A DNA stretch of 7,324 nt from Myxococcales bacterium. GTDB taxonomy: Bacteria > Myxococcota > Bradymonadia > REDH01. A program made the translations under genes and the position numbers. Under the pieces are notes generated by a model. It saw nothing but the letters and a program-made list of their open reading frames with translations, made no database searches and was not told the origin of the DNA. The stretch is from the NCBI GenBank assembly GCA_018970625.1, contig JAGWVZ010000177.1, positions 1 through 7,324 on the forward strand. The letters run 5' to 3'. Positions 1 to 5,843 of the stretch are shown here, piece after piece (the stretch's first letter is position 1; the number at the start of each line of letters is the position of its first letter).

Positions 1-2
1 CC

Positions 3-830
3 CGCATTCACTACAAGCGGTTCGGTCAGGGCGTGAAGACGCTGGTCTTCTGTAACGGGCTGGGAGGCACCTACCGCACGTTCGCCGACGTCTTTGTGCC
101 TTTGCTGGACGAGTTCACCGTGCTGGTCGCCGATTATCGAGGGTTATTCGAGAGCGGGCGACCTGCTGACATGGCGTCGTTGACCGTGCCGCAGCATGCG
201 CACGACCTGCGTGAGGTGCTGGACCATGCCGGCGTCGAAGACGTGATCCTGTTTGGGTGGAGCATGGGCGTGCAGGTCTGCCTGGAGTCCTGGCGGCTGT
301 TTGCGGACCGTATTCGCGCCATGGTGTTCGCGTCGGGTGTCGATGGCAGGCTGCTCAATTCGGCGCTCTCGTTTCCGGGGTCGCGTCGCTTGATTCCGAC
401 CGCCGTGCGCTGGATGAGGGATCATGGAGGGCCCGTTTCGGCTGCGCTCGCCCGCACCGTGCAGGCCGGACCCGTGATTCAGGCCGCCCGGACGCTGGGT
501 CTGATCGGGCGCAACGCCGACACCACGATGGAGCACGCGGCGTTACTCTTCAGCACCGAGCCCGACATTTACTGGCGCATTGTGGAGTGCCTGCAGGAGC
601 ACGACGCGACGGAGGTACTGCCGGGTATCGACGTGCCGGTGCTCATTTTGCACGGAGACGCCGATGTGCTGACGCCGGTTAGCCACGGCCGCATGTTTCG
701 CACGCGCATCCCCCGGTCCGAAATCTGGGTGTTTCATGGGTGCACGCACGCCGTCATTCTGGAGTACCCCGAGCGGGTGCGCGAGCATACACTGGAGTTC
801 CTGCGGCGTCGGTTGCTGACGTCACCCTAG
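3..830 (+). CDS. Alpha/beta hydrolase, 5' end missing
   Basis: This is an alpha/beta-hydrolase-fold protein of unknown substrate, probably cytoplasmic. The frame is open to the left edge. The residues before the in-frame GTG at 33 (RIHYKRFGQG) are typical first-strand sequence for the family, so the real start lies upstream and GTG 33 is not it. Numbered from that GTG, the oxyanion-hole region is the N-G-L-G-G segment at residues 8-12, the nucleophile elbow is GWSMG with Ser77, the acid is probably Asp211 (HGDADVLTP), and the His is His239 (GCTHAVILEYPE). The triad is complete and in the usual order. About 265 residues are visible, close to full length for the family, so perhaps only 10-30 residues are lost. 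Its TAG stop is shared with the convergent lipoprotein gene. Esterase, lactonase, peptidase or haloperoxidase-like activity are all possible; the fold call is firm and the substrate is not. Confidence 0.9.
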   Translation, partial: RIHYKRFGQGVKTLVFCNGLGGTYRTFADVFVPLLDEFTVLVADYRGLFESGRPADMASLTVPQHAHDLREVLDHAGVEDVILFGWSMGVQVCLESWRLFADRIRAMVFASGVDGRLLNSALSFPGSRRLIPTAVRWMRDHGGPVSAALARTVQAGPVIQAARTLGLIGRNADTTMEHAALLFSTEPDIYWRIVECLQEHDATEVLPGIDVPVLILHGDADVLTPVSHGRMFRTRIPRSEIWVFHGCTHAVILEYPERVREHTLEFLRRRLLTSP

Positions 831-2044
831 CGGCTGCGGTATTCCAGGTCGCCGGCACGTACCGCATCGTCCAGCACGCCCCCTGACAGGAACGGCTCAT
901 AGCGGGTGTCGTTGGCCAGATAGAAGCGCATGAACGAGACGAGCAATGCGTTGGACATCGTCCGCATGAACGCTGCATCTGCGCCACCCGGGCAGACATT
1001 GCACTGGAAGCCGCTGCACGAGAACAGGAAGTCGTTGTGGCCCGCATCAGCGACCACATAAAGGTACGACGGAGAGCCCGCTGCGTCATAGTAGGCCTGA
1101 TAATTGTCGGCCGCAGGCGCGCACGCCTGCCCGAACGTGGCCTGAGAGCCTTTGCCGGCTCCGACAATGCCGAGCGGAACGCGAAGGTCTGCCATTCGCT
1201 CCGGGGTGAGCGAGGGATAGTCGGTCGGGTTGCTTCCGAACGGCGGCCCCGAGTCCACCGGGTCCAGCACAAACACGGCGTCCACCCGATCATCGTTGAT
1301 GGCACCAAAGATGGCACCTTTTCCGCCGCGAGAGTGCCCGGACATGCCGATGCGGCTGACATCCAGCACCCCCGCCAGCTCACCCCCGGCAGCGTTCTCG
1401 GCGATCATCCAGCTCACCATGGCTTCGACGTCGCCTGCAAGTTGCGTGTGCGTACGTGCACTGAACAGCCCATCGCCCCAGGTCGGCAAAAGCACAATCA
1501 CACCATGCGATGCCATTCGCTCGGCGTAATCCGTATATGACGCACCCGTAAGCTGGAACCCGTGTCCAAAGAGCACCGCTGGAAAGCTGGTCGCATCGGG
1601 GGTCACCGGCACGTAGAGCGAAGCATCCACCTCGCCCCCGCCACCCAGCGGCACCCGGACGGTGCGGGTGGAATAACGGAACGTGCCGTCCTCATAGGGG
1701 TCCACGGGCCCGTCGGGGATCACGGGGACATCTTCTACAGCAGCATCGGGCGTGCTGACGGTGTCATCCGACGCCGTATCCGGCGTGTTGGCGTCTTCTG
1801 CAGCAGCATCGGGCGAGCTGTCGGGCACCGTCTCGGTATCCTGCACCGCTACCACGTCCAGCGTCACGACGTCGGACGTCGTCGCGTCGCTGTCGCCGCC
1901 CGTATCCGGGGCAGCAGTCGAACCGTCGACCCCATCCGATGCGTCGGGGAGCGTATCCGGGGTGGTTTCCGAGGTTCTCGGTTCGGAGCCACAGGCCGCG
2001 ATCATGACCGTAAGGAGAGCGGTTCCCAGAAATGCAGCGCGCAT
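827..2044 (-). CDS. Lipoprotein alpha/beta hydrolase, chlorophyllase/PET-hydrolase-like
   Basis: This 405-residue protein is predicted to be an exported, lipid-anchored hydrolase. Residues 1-17 form a signal peptide (MRAAFLGTALLTVMIAA) ending at lipobox Cys18. Residues 19 to about 115 are a low-complexity linker rich in Asp, Thr, Pro, Ala and Val, with repeated P-D-T and P-D-A-A units, likely a spacer between membrane and enzyme. The rest is an alpha/beta hydrolase domain: HGF oxyanion region near 161-163, nucleophile Ser238 in GHSRGG, probable acid Asp261 (VLDPVD), and His336 (DAGHND). GHSRGG and LDPVD resemble plant chlorophyllases and bacterial PET-hydrolase-like esterases; the substrate is unknown. 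Cys308, 343, 348 and 351 could form disulfides, consistent with export. I chose ATG 2044 because it gives a compact signal peptide and has AAGG 8 nt upstream. GTG 2077 is an alternative that adds 11 residues and still leaves a usable signal. The gene is divergent from another linker-bearing lipoprotein. Confidence 0.92.
   Translation of the reverse strand: MRAAFLGTALLTVMIAACGSEPRTSETTPDTLPDASDGVDGSTAAPDTGGDSDATTSDVVTLDVVAVQDTETVPDSSPDAAAEDANTPDTASDDTVSTPDAAVEDVPVIPDGPVDPYEDGTFRYSTRTVRVPLGGGGEVDASLYVPVTPDATSFPAVLFGHGFQLTGASYTDYAERMASHGVIVLLPTWGDGLFSARTHTQLAGDVEAMVSWMIAENAAGGELAGVLDVSRIGMSGHSRGGKGAIFGAINDDRVDAVFVLDPVDSGPPFGSNPTDYPSLTPERMADLRVPLGIVGAGKGSQATFGQACAPAADNYQAYYDAAGSPSYLYVVADAGHNDFLFSCSGFQCNVCPGGADAAFMRTMSNALLVSFMRFYLANDTRYEPFLSGGVLDDAVRAGDLEYRSR
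1731..1815. repeat. Direct repeat in the linker of the lipoprotein hydrolase
   Basis: Two 22-base copies, 1731-1752 and 1794-1815, differ at one position (A at 1737, G at 1800) and have a period of 63 bases, which is 21 codons. They encode the P-D-A-A-x-E-D units of the Asp/Pro linker on the minus strand. The near identity suggests that the linker lengthened by in-frame duplication. It is part of the coding sequence and not a mobile repeat. Confidence 0.7.
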
Positions 2045-2077
2045 GAGACACACCTTTTGAACTTGTTGAGCCGACAC

Positions 2078-2088
2078 TCACCTCCTTA
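2078..2088 (-). promoter_or_regulatory. Near-perfect Shine-Dalgarno sequence beside GTG 2077
   Basis: Read on the minus strand, TAAGGAGGTGA ends directly before GTG 2077-2075. It matches almost the whole anti-Shine-Dalgarno tail of 16S rRNA. Its core GGAGG is only 3 nt from that GTG, closer than usual, and more than 30 nt from the ATG at 2044 that I prefer as the start. It may drive initiation at GTG 2077, or act as a ribosome standby site. The motif is seen directly; its use is inferred. Confidence 0.5.
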
Positions 2089-2129
2089 GGCGTGTGCCTG
2101 AAAAAAATCCATCGTGAGCAGAGCGTGCC

Positions 2130-2163
2130 GACGGCTGCCGTAACGCTGTGGCGTTCAGCCCGT
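2130..2163. repeat. Bulged inverted repeat between the divergent lipoprotein genes
   Basis: AACGC (2142-2146) and GCGTT (2151-2155) form a perfect stem around the loop TGTG. After a 4-nt bulge (2138-2141) on the left arm, GGCTG (2133-2137) pairs with CAGCC (2156-2160), giving about 10 base pairs. It lies about 50 bases before the ATG of the repeat lipoprotein and about 90 bases before that of the hydrolase lipoprotein. It could be a 5' leader hairpin or a binding site shared by both promoters. I could not pick out convincing -35/-10 elements in either direction here. Confidence 0.4.
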
Positions 2164-2214
2164 ACATCGGGTAAAGACCGCCCACGCTGGTTCTCTCTTG
2201 CGCACGGTGTTTTT

Positions 2215-3045
2215 ATGCTCGTTCCAGTACGCCTGGTCCTGCTGACCACTACGCTCGCCCTTCTCACCGCCTGTGGCACCAACGAAGCGGCGTCGGTTTC
2301 AGACGGCTCCGGCGTGTTGCTGGACGACACAACGGATGTGCAGGGCGGCGGTCTCTCCGATGAGGATGGCATCTCCGGTGGGGAAGGTCTACCGGACGCG
2401 GGTCTGACCGACGACGCATCAACCCCGGAACCCGGGCCCGAAGACGCGGCTGTGAGCGACGCGGCATCTGCTGTGGAGGTCCTCTGCGGTGATGGCCTCG
2501 ACAACGAATTTGACGGCAACGTCGATTGTTCGGACCCTGACTGCCTGAGTGCCCCCGAATGTGCGGGGCTTGCAGACTCCGAGTTCAACTGTGTGGACCG
2601 TATCGACAACGATGGTAACGGCGCCGTCGATTGCGCCGATGAGGCCTGCGTGCGCTCGCCGGTCTGCCGCGAGACTCCGGATTCGGACGCCGGAACGGAC
2701 GGGGCCGACGCGGGTTCGACCCCGACGGAAGACGTCGGCCCGACACCGGAGGCGGACGCCGGTGCACCGCCCGTTCCAGACGCCGGAGGCGGCGGAGGCG
2801 GCGGAGGCGGCTTTGAGTTCCAGTGCAGTGACAGCGTCGACAACGACAGCGATGGCGCGGTGGACTGCGCCGACGATAACTGCGAATTCATACCACCGTG
2901 CCTGGGTGGTGGCGGTGGTGGTGGTGGCGGTGGTGGCATCCCGTTCGAGTTTCAGTGCAGCGACGGCATCGATAACGACGCCGACGGAGCTGTCGACTGC
3001 GATGATGACAACTGCAACTTCATTCCTCCCTGCCTCGGTCGCTGA
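2215..3045 (+). CDS. Lipoprotein with four Cys-rich acidic (Ca-binding-like) repeats
   Basis: This 276-residue surface lipoprotein has no catalytic domain that I recognise. The signal peptide ends in the lipobox LLTAC, with acylated Cys20. Residues 21-90 are an acidic, Gly/Asp/Pro-rich linker. Four modules of exactly 26 residues follow at 91-116, 126-151, 204-229 and 248-273. Each has Cys at positions 1, 15, 20 and 26 and the core D-N-[DE]-x-[DN]-G-x-x-D-C-x-D, whose acidic side chains fall at loop positions 1, 3, 5, 9 and 12, as in EF-hand or dockerin loops. Calcium binding with two disulfides per module is therefore my inference. A second acidic linker (152-190) and runs of 9 and 11 Gly (191-199, 231-241) separate the later modules. 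ATG 2215 gives the best signal peptide; the in-frame GTG 2092 would bury the signal behind 41 residues. The Shine-Dalgarno sequence is weak. Similar D-x-D-x-D-G Cys modules are common in myxobacterial secreted proteins. The HD gene starts 15 bases downstream. Confidence 0.9.
   Translation: MLVPVRLVLLTTTLALLTACGTNEAASVSDGSGVLLDDTTDVQGGGLSDEDGISGGEGLPDAGLTDDASTPEPGPEDAAVSDAASAVEVLCGDGLDNEFDGNVDCSDPDCLSAPECAGLADSEFNCVDRIDNDGNGAVDCADEACVRSPVCRETPDSDAGTDGADAGSTPTEDVGPTPEADAGAPPVPDAGGGGGGGGGFEFQCSDSVDNDSDGAVDCADDNCEFIPPCLGGGGGGGGGGGIPFEFQCSDGIDNDADGAVDCDDDNCNFIPPCLGR
2785..2811 (+). repeat. Three perfect GGAGGCGGC units encoding Gly9
   Basis: A 9-base unit is repeated three times without error in frame, encoding residues 191-199 of the repeat lipoprotein as a flexible spacer before module 3. 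Copy-number change would alter spacer length without shifting the frame. Confidence 0.9.
2905..2937 (+). repeat. GGT/GGC trinucleotide tract encoding Gly11
   Basis: Eleven consecutive GGT or GGC codons encode residues 231-241, the spacer between modules 3 and 4. The codon mix differs from the first Gly tract (GGT/GGC rather than GGA/GGC), so the two tracts probably arose independently. Confidence 0.9.
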
Positions 3046-3060
3046 ATCCCAGGGAATCGA

Positions 3061-4338
3061 ATGTCACTGCGACTCGCTGCCAAAACCTTTCGCGACCCCG
3101 TTCACAACATCATCGCCTGGAAGGACGCCGGGGACGTCGGTCGTCTGGTGTGTGCGCTGACCGATGCACGCGAAATGCAGCGGCTCAGGCATGTTCGTCA
3201 GTTGGGTCTGGCCAGCTTTGTTTACCACGGCGCCGAGCATTCCCGATTTTCGCACTCCGTCGGCGTGGCGCACATCGCTCACCGAATTTGCCTGCGAACG
3301 CAGACACGCGATGAAGGCGAACACCTCGCCATCGTGGCTGCCGCCCTTCTGCATGACATTGGTCACGCGCCGTTCAGCCACGTCATGGAGAGGGTCTTCG
3401 GATTCGACCATGAGGCCGAGTCGGTCCGCATCATTCTGGATGAAACCACCGAGGTGAACCGGATCCTGACCACGGTGGACCCGTCGCTGCCGCGTCGAGT
3501 GACAGGACTGATTACAAAGTCCGATCCGGGATGGGCGCGCACCGTCATCTCCAGTCAGCTCGATGCAGATCGCATGGACTATCTGTTGCGCGACGCGCAC
3601 ATGACGGGAATCGGCGTCGGCCATTATGATCTTGAACGCATTCTGCTGATGGTGAGCAGGGACGATGAGGGTCTGCTGGTCGACCAGCGGGCCTACGAAT
3701 CCGTCGAGGGGTATCTGATGGCGCGGTATCACATGTACCGGCTGGTGTACTTTCATCGGACGGTTCGCAGCGCTGAGTCGATGCTGGAGCGCATCTTCGC
3801 GCGTGCCCGCGTGCTGATGGAGCAGGGCGATGGGTCGGTGATTGCGTCTGGCGGGCTGGGTATGCTGATGCGGGGTGAGCCGGTTCCGGTGTCGGAGTGG
3901 ACCCGGCTGGGTGAGTTCGGTGCGTGGTCCTTGATTACGGCGTGGTCCGAGCATCGGGACGCGGTGCTCTCGATGCTCGCCCGAGGGTTGCTGGAGCGCC
4001 GACTTTTTCGCTCTGTCGACCGGGACCTGTCGTCGAACGGGGCCGAAGAAGAAGATGATGAACAGGTGGCTCGCATTGTCGACAGCCTGTCGCCGGCGGA
4101 GCGTTTTCTGTTCGTCGTCGACGAGGCCAGGGATCTTCCGTACCGCCCCTACGCGCCGCGCGACGGACATGCACGTCATTCGGTGCGCATTCTGGGTCGG
4201 GATGGGCGGGTGTACCCGATTGAAGAGCGCAGCCCGATGGTCAAGGCCCTCGCAGACGCGGGGTATCGGTTTCGCAGGTGGTGTTATCACCCCGACCTTC
4301 GGAGTCGAATTCGCTCGGTCTCGGACGCGTCGCTCTGA
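3061..4338 (+). CDS. HD-domain phosphohydrolase, YwfO/SAMHD1-like (COG1078-type)
   Basis: This is a 425-residue cytoplasmic metal-dependent phosphohydrolase of the HD superfamily, in the group that includes dNTP triphosphohydrolases (SAMHD1, Bacillus YwfO). Family marks in order are D-P-V-H at 12-15, M-Q-R-L-R-H-V-R-Q-L-G at 39-49, H-S-R-F-S-H-S at 60-66 with metal ligand His65, the L-L-H-D-I-G-H motif with His98/Asp99, and Q-L-D-A-D-R-M-D-Y-L-L-R-D at 166-178, where Asp170 is the likely fourth ligand. All four ligands are present, so it should be active; dNTP or another nucleotide as substrate is inferred from the family. A short acidic run (E329-E334) sits in the more variable C-terminal half. 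Length is close to YwfO. ATG 3061 has AGGGA at 3051-3055, 5 nt upstream. The start lies 15 bases after the lipoprotein stop, so read-through from that gene is likely, though no functional link is evident. Confidence 0.95.
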   Translation: MSLRLAAKTFRDPVHNIIAWKDAGDVGRLVCALTDAREMQRLRHVRQLGLASFVYHGAEHSRFSHSVGVAHIAHRICLRTQTRDEGEHLAIVAAALLHDIGHAPFSHVMERVFGFDHEAESVRIILDETTEVNRILTTVDPSLPRRVTGLITKSDPGWARTVISSQLDADRMDYLLRDAHMTGIGVGHYDLERILLMVSRDDEGLLVDQRAYESVEGYLMARYHMYRLVYFHRTVRSAESMLERIFARARVLMEQGDGSVIASGGLGMLMRGEPVPVSEWTRLGEFGAWSLITAWSEHRDAVLSMLARGLLERRLFRSVDRDLSSNGAEEEDDEQVARIVDSLSPAERFLFVVDEARDLPYRPYAPRDGHARHSVRILGRDGRVYPIEERSPMVKALADAGYRFRRWCYHPDLRSRIRSVSDASL

Positions 4339-4656
4339 ATCACGCCGGTCGATCGGCGCGATGCGGCAGCCGTCGGCGTGAGCGCTACCGGGTGCAGCAA
4401 CCAGACGTGTGAGCAAGTCACTGGTTTGTGAGCCTGTGGGTCGTCGGTACCCGGAGCAGCGCGTAGAAGTGTCGCTCGCATGATTGCGCAGATGGGCAGA
4501 AAAATGTTGCACGCCCGGAAAGGATGCGATTCAAACCGTGCGCGCTGTCGCGCGGTCGCTCCGCAGGGTCTCTGGTAGCCCGGGAACCGTCGCGACCGGG
4601 TCGGTCCGACCCCTTCTCCCATCTGTGCGTTACGTCCTTGCTCTGAGGATGCCAGA
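4339..4656. other. 318-bp intergenic region with short repeats, no gene seen
   Basis: No open frame here has a credible protein or start. Contents: GTGAGC three times (4378, 4409, 4428), the first isolated and the last two extended to TGTGAGC; an inverted repeat AACCAG (4399-4404) / CTGGTT (4421-4426) that could be part of a weak stem after the HD gene; and a perfect dyad at 4598-4612. I see no T-run terminator and no promoter that I would defend. The promoter of the pentapeptide-purN pair should lie here. A small RNA cannot be excluded. Confidence 0.6.
4598..4612. repeat. Perfect 15-bp dyad upstream of the pentapeptide gene
   Basis: GGGTCGG-T-CCGACCC is a perfect 7-bp inverted repeat about a single base, 44 bases before ATG 4657. 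A second palindrome, GTCGCGAC, lies just upstream at 4589-4596. Odd-centred dyads of this type often bind a repressor dimer. As RNA the one-base loop would force opening of the inner pairs, leaving a shorter hairpin. No T-run follows, so a terminator is unlikely. Confidence 0.5.
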
Positions 4657-5202
4657 ATGACCATGACTGCCGAAGAGTTCCTGAAGCGCCTGGCCGAGGG
4701 CGACACCTTTGAAGACGAGAGCCTTTCGGGTATCGACCTGAGTGGTCAGAACCTCAAGGGGGCCAATCTTGCCGGTGTTGACTTTCGGAATGCCGATCTG
4801 AGCCATGCCAATCTCACCAATGCCGACCTCAAGGGTGCCGACCTGGCCGGCGCCAATCTTGCTGGGGCCAACCTGACCGAGGCGGACTTGAGCGAGGCGA
4901 GCGCCAGCGGCGCGAATCTTGAGGCCGCAGTGCTCGACGCTGCCAATCTGGCGCAGATCGACCTGTCGAACGCCACCCTGAACGGGGCCTCGTTGACCGG
5001 TGCTGATCTCACAGAAGCCGAGCTTCAGGGAGCGGACCTCACCGAGGCGATTCTGACCGAAGCCACCTTGAACGGTGCCGATCTCACAGGCGCGAACCTC
5101 ACCGCCTCAGACCTGACCGACGCCGATATGACGGACGCGGTGCTCGAAGAGGCCATCATGGACGACGTTGTCGGATACGACCCCGATGACGAAGACTACT
5201 GA
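4657..5202 (+). CDS. Pentapeptide repeat protein, 30 uninterrupted repeats
   Basis: This 181-residue protein is almost entirely pentapeptide repeat. After a short helical-looking N-terminus (1-19, MTMTAEEFLKRLAEGDTFE), residues 20-169 divide into exactly 30 pentapeptides of the A-[DN]-L-x-x type with no break. The family folds as a right-handed square beta-helix, here about 7.5 coils. The central position is Leu in all but four repeats (Phe in one, Ala in one, Met in two). The last 12 residues form an acidic tail (DVVGYDPDDEDY). The surface should be strongly negative. Some family members (MfpA, Qnr) mimic DNA and bind gyrase; nothing here specifically indicates that role, so function is unassigned. 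No signal peptide is seen, so it is probably cytoplasmic. ATG 4657 is favoured over ATG 4663 because GAGGA at 4645-4649 sits 7 nt upstream. The 3' end overlaps purN by 17 bases. Confidence 0.95.
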   Translation: MTMTAEEFLKRLAEGDTFEDESLSGIDLSGQNLKGANLAGVDFRNADLSHANLTNADLKGADLAGANLAGANLTEADLSEASASGANLEAAVLDAANLAQIDLSNATLNGASLTGADLTEAELQGADLTEAILTEATLNGADLTGANLTASDLTDADMTDAVLEEAIMDDVVGYDPDDEDY

Positions 5203-5809
5203 TTCGGTGCACCGGCACCGTATTGCCGTGCTCGCCTCGGGGCGCGGCTCCAATCTCGCTGCGCTCCTGCAACGTCGGCATCGTCTGCAGGCTGATTTCG
5301 TGCTGGTGCTGGCGAATCGTGACGCGCCTGCGCTGCAGATCGGTATGCAGGCGGGTCTGAACACGACCCTCGTGCGTCCGTTCAAAGGAGAGACTCGCGA
5401 AGCCTACGACCGTCGCGTCGCTGAGGCGCTCGACCGCTATGGCGTCACCTTCGTGGTGCTCGCCGGCTATATGCGCATTGTTTCGGACTGGTTTATTGAG
5501 CGATATGCAGGTCGCCTCGTGAATATCCATCCCAGCCTGCTGCCTGCGTTTCCCGGGCTTCACCCGCATCGCGAAGCCGTGGAGCGTGGCGTCAAGCTGG
5601 CCGGAGCCACGGTGCATTTTGTTACACCTGGGCCGGTCGACGGTGGGCCGATCATCGCTCAGCGAGCGGTAGCCGTGTTCGCCAGCGACAGCGAAGACAC
5701 GCTGGCGGCGCGCGTGCTTGAGGTGGAGCACGAACTGTTCACCGATGCGCTCGAAGGGTTGTTTTCAGGGCGTCTTACGCTGTCGGGCGACCGCGTCGTC
5801 GAGACCTGA
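5186..5809 (+). CDS. purN: Phosphoribosylglycinamide formyltransferase (GAR transformylase)
   Basis: PurN transfers the formyl group of 10-formyltetrahydrofolate to glycinamide ribonucleotide, an early step of IMP synthesis in the cytoplasm. The 207-residue product matches the usual length (E. coli has 212). Residues 12-28 hold the GAR phosphate-binding loop (A-S-G-R-G-S-N-L). The catalytic trio is Asn113 and His115 in N-I-H-P-S-L-L-P and Asp152 in V-D-G-G-P-I-I, matching E. coli Asn106, His108 and Asp144. L-A-G-Y-M-R-I at 92-98 is also typical. I chose ATG 5186, inside the end of the pentapeptide gene; a TTG at 5168 would lengthen the overlap, and a GTG at 5207 would start just 3' of the upstream stop. 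The Shine-Dalgarno sequence is weak (GGA at 5173-5175), so translation probably relies on ribosomes finishing the upstream gene. No other pur gene is visible, so purine genes may be scattered here. Confidence 0.96.
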   Translation: MTKTTDSVHRHRIAVLASGRGSNLAALLQRRHRLQADFVLVLANRDAPALQIGMQAGLNTTLVRPFKGETREAYDRRVAEALDRYGVTFVVLAGYMRIVSDWFIERYAGRLVNIHPSLLPAFPGLHPHREAVERGVKLAGATVHFVTPGPVDGGPIIAQRAVAVFASDSEDTLAARVLEVEHELFTDALEGLFSGRLTLSGDRVVET

Positions 5810-5843
5810 ATCGTCCGCGCTTACGTGAATCGGCGGCGTGCTG

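Larger units (their letters stand above)
2485..3033 (+). repeat. Four 26-residue C-x13-C-x4-C-x5-C modules
   Basis: The coding repeats are at 2485-2562, 2590-2667, 2824-2901 and 2956-3033. Module length and Cys spacing are invariant in all four. Modules 3 and 4 are closest in protein sequence and share the flanking F-E-F-Q before the first Cys and F-I-P-P-C at the end, yet differ at many synonymous positions. Their duplication is therefore not recent and the protein sequence appears to be under selection. Confidence 0.9.

Noticed and set aside
1037..1540. Plus-strand open frames inside the lipoprotein hydrolase gene
   Set aside because: Their composition is basic with no motif, whereas the minus strand has signal peptide, lipobox and catalytic triad.
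2092..2214. GTG 2092 as the start of the repeat lipoprotein
   Set aside because: It would place 41 basic residues before the signal peptide; ATG 2215 gives a standard lipoprotein N-terminus.
1764..2939. Long minus-strand open frame with a poly-Pro N-terminus
   Set aside because: It is antisense to the repeat lipoprotein; the poly-Pro is the complement of the Gly tracts. It also runs across the divergent promoter region into a wrong frame of the hydrolase lipoprotein.
2785..3033. Possible CRISPR or mobile repeat array
   Set aside because: The repeats are in frame, encode a regular protein module, and vary at synonymous sites; there are no spacers.
2549..3160. Plus-strand open frame spanning the repeat lipoprotein end and the HD start
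   Set aside because: It is a +1-frame translation of repeat DNA (Ala/Thr-rich) that conflicts with two better supported genes.
3064..4512. 482-codon minus-strand open frame opposite the HD hydrolase gene
   Set aside because: It is His/Arg/Gln-rich with no recognisable domain, and the opposite strand encodes a protein with every HD-family motif. It is a GC-driven shadow.
4525..4570. tRNA T-arm-like stretch (GATTCAAACC) in the intergenic region
   Set aside because: No acceptor, D-arm or anticodon stem can be built around it.
4287..4706. Minus-strand open frame covering the 318-bp intergenic region
   Set aside because: It has no family motif, overlaps genes at both ends, and offers no credible start context.
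5168..5185. TTG 5168 as the purN start
   Set aside because: It is a rarer start that adds six residues not expected in the family; ATG 5186 fits PurN length better.
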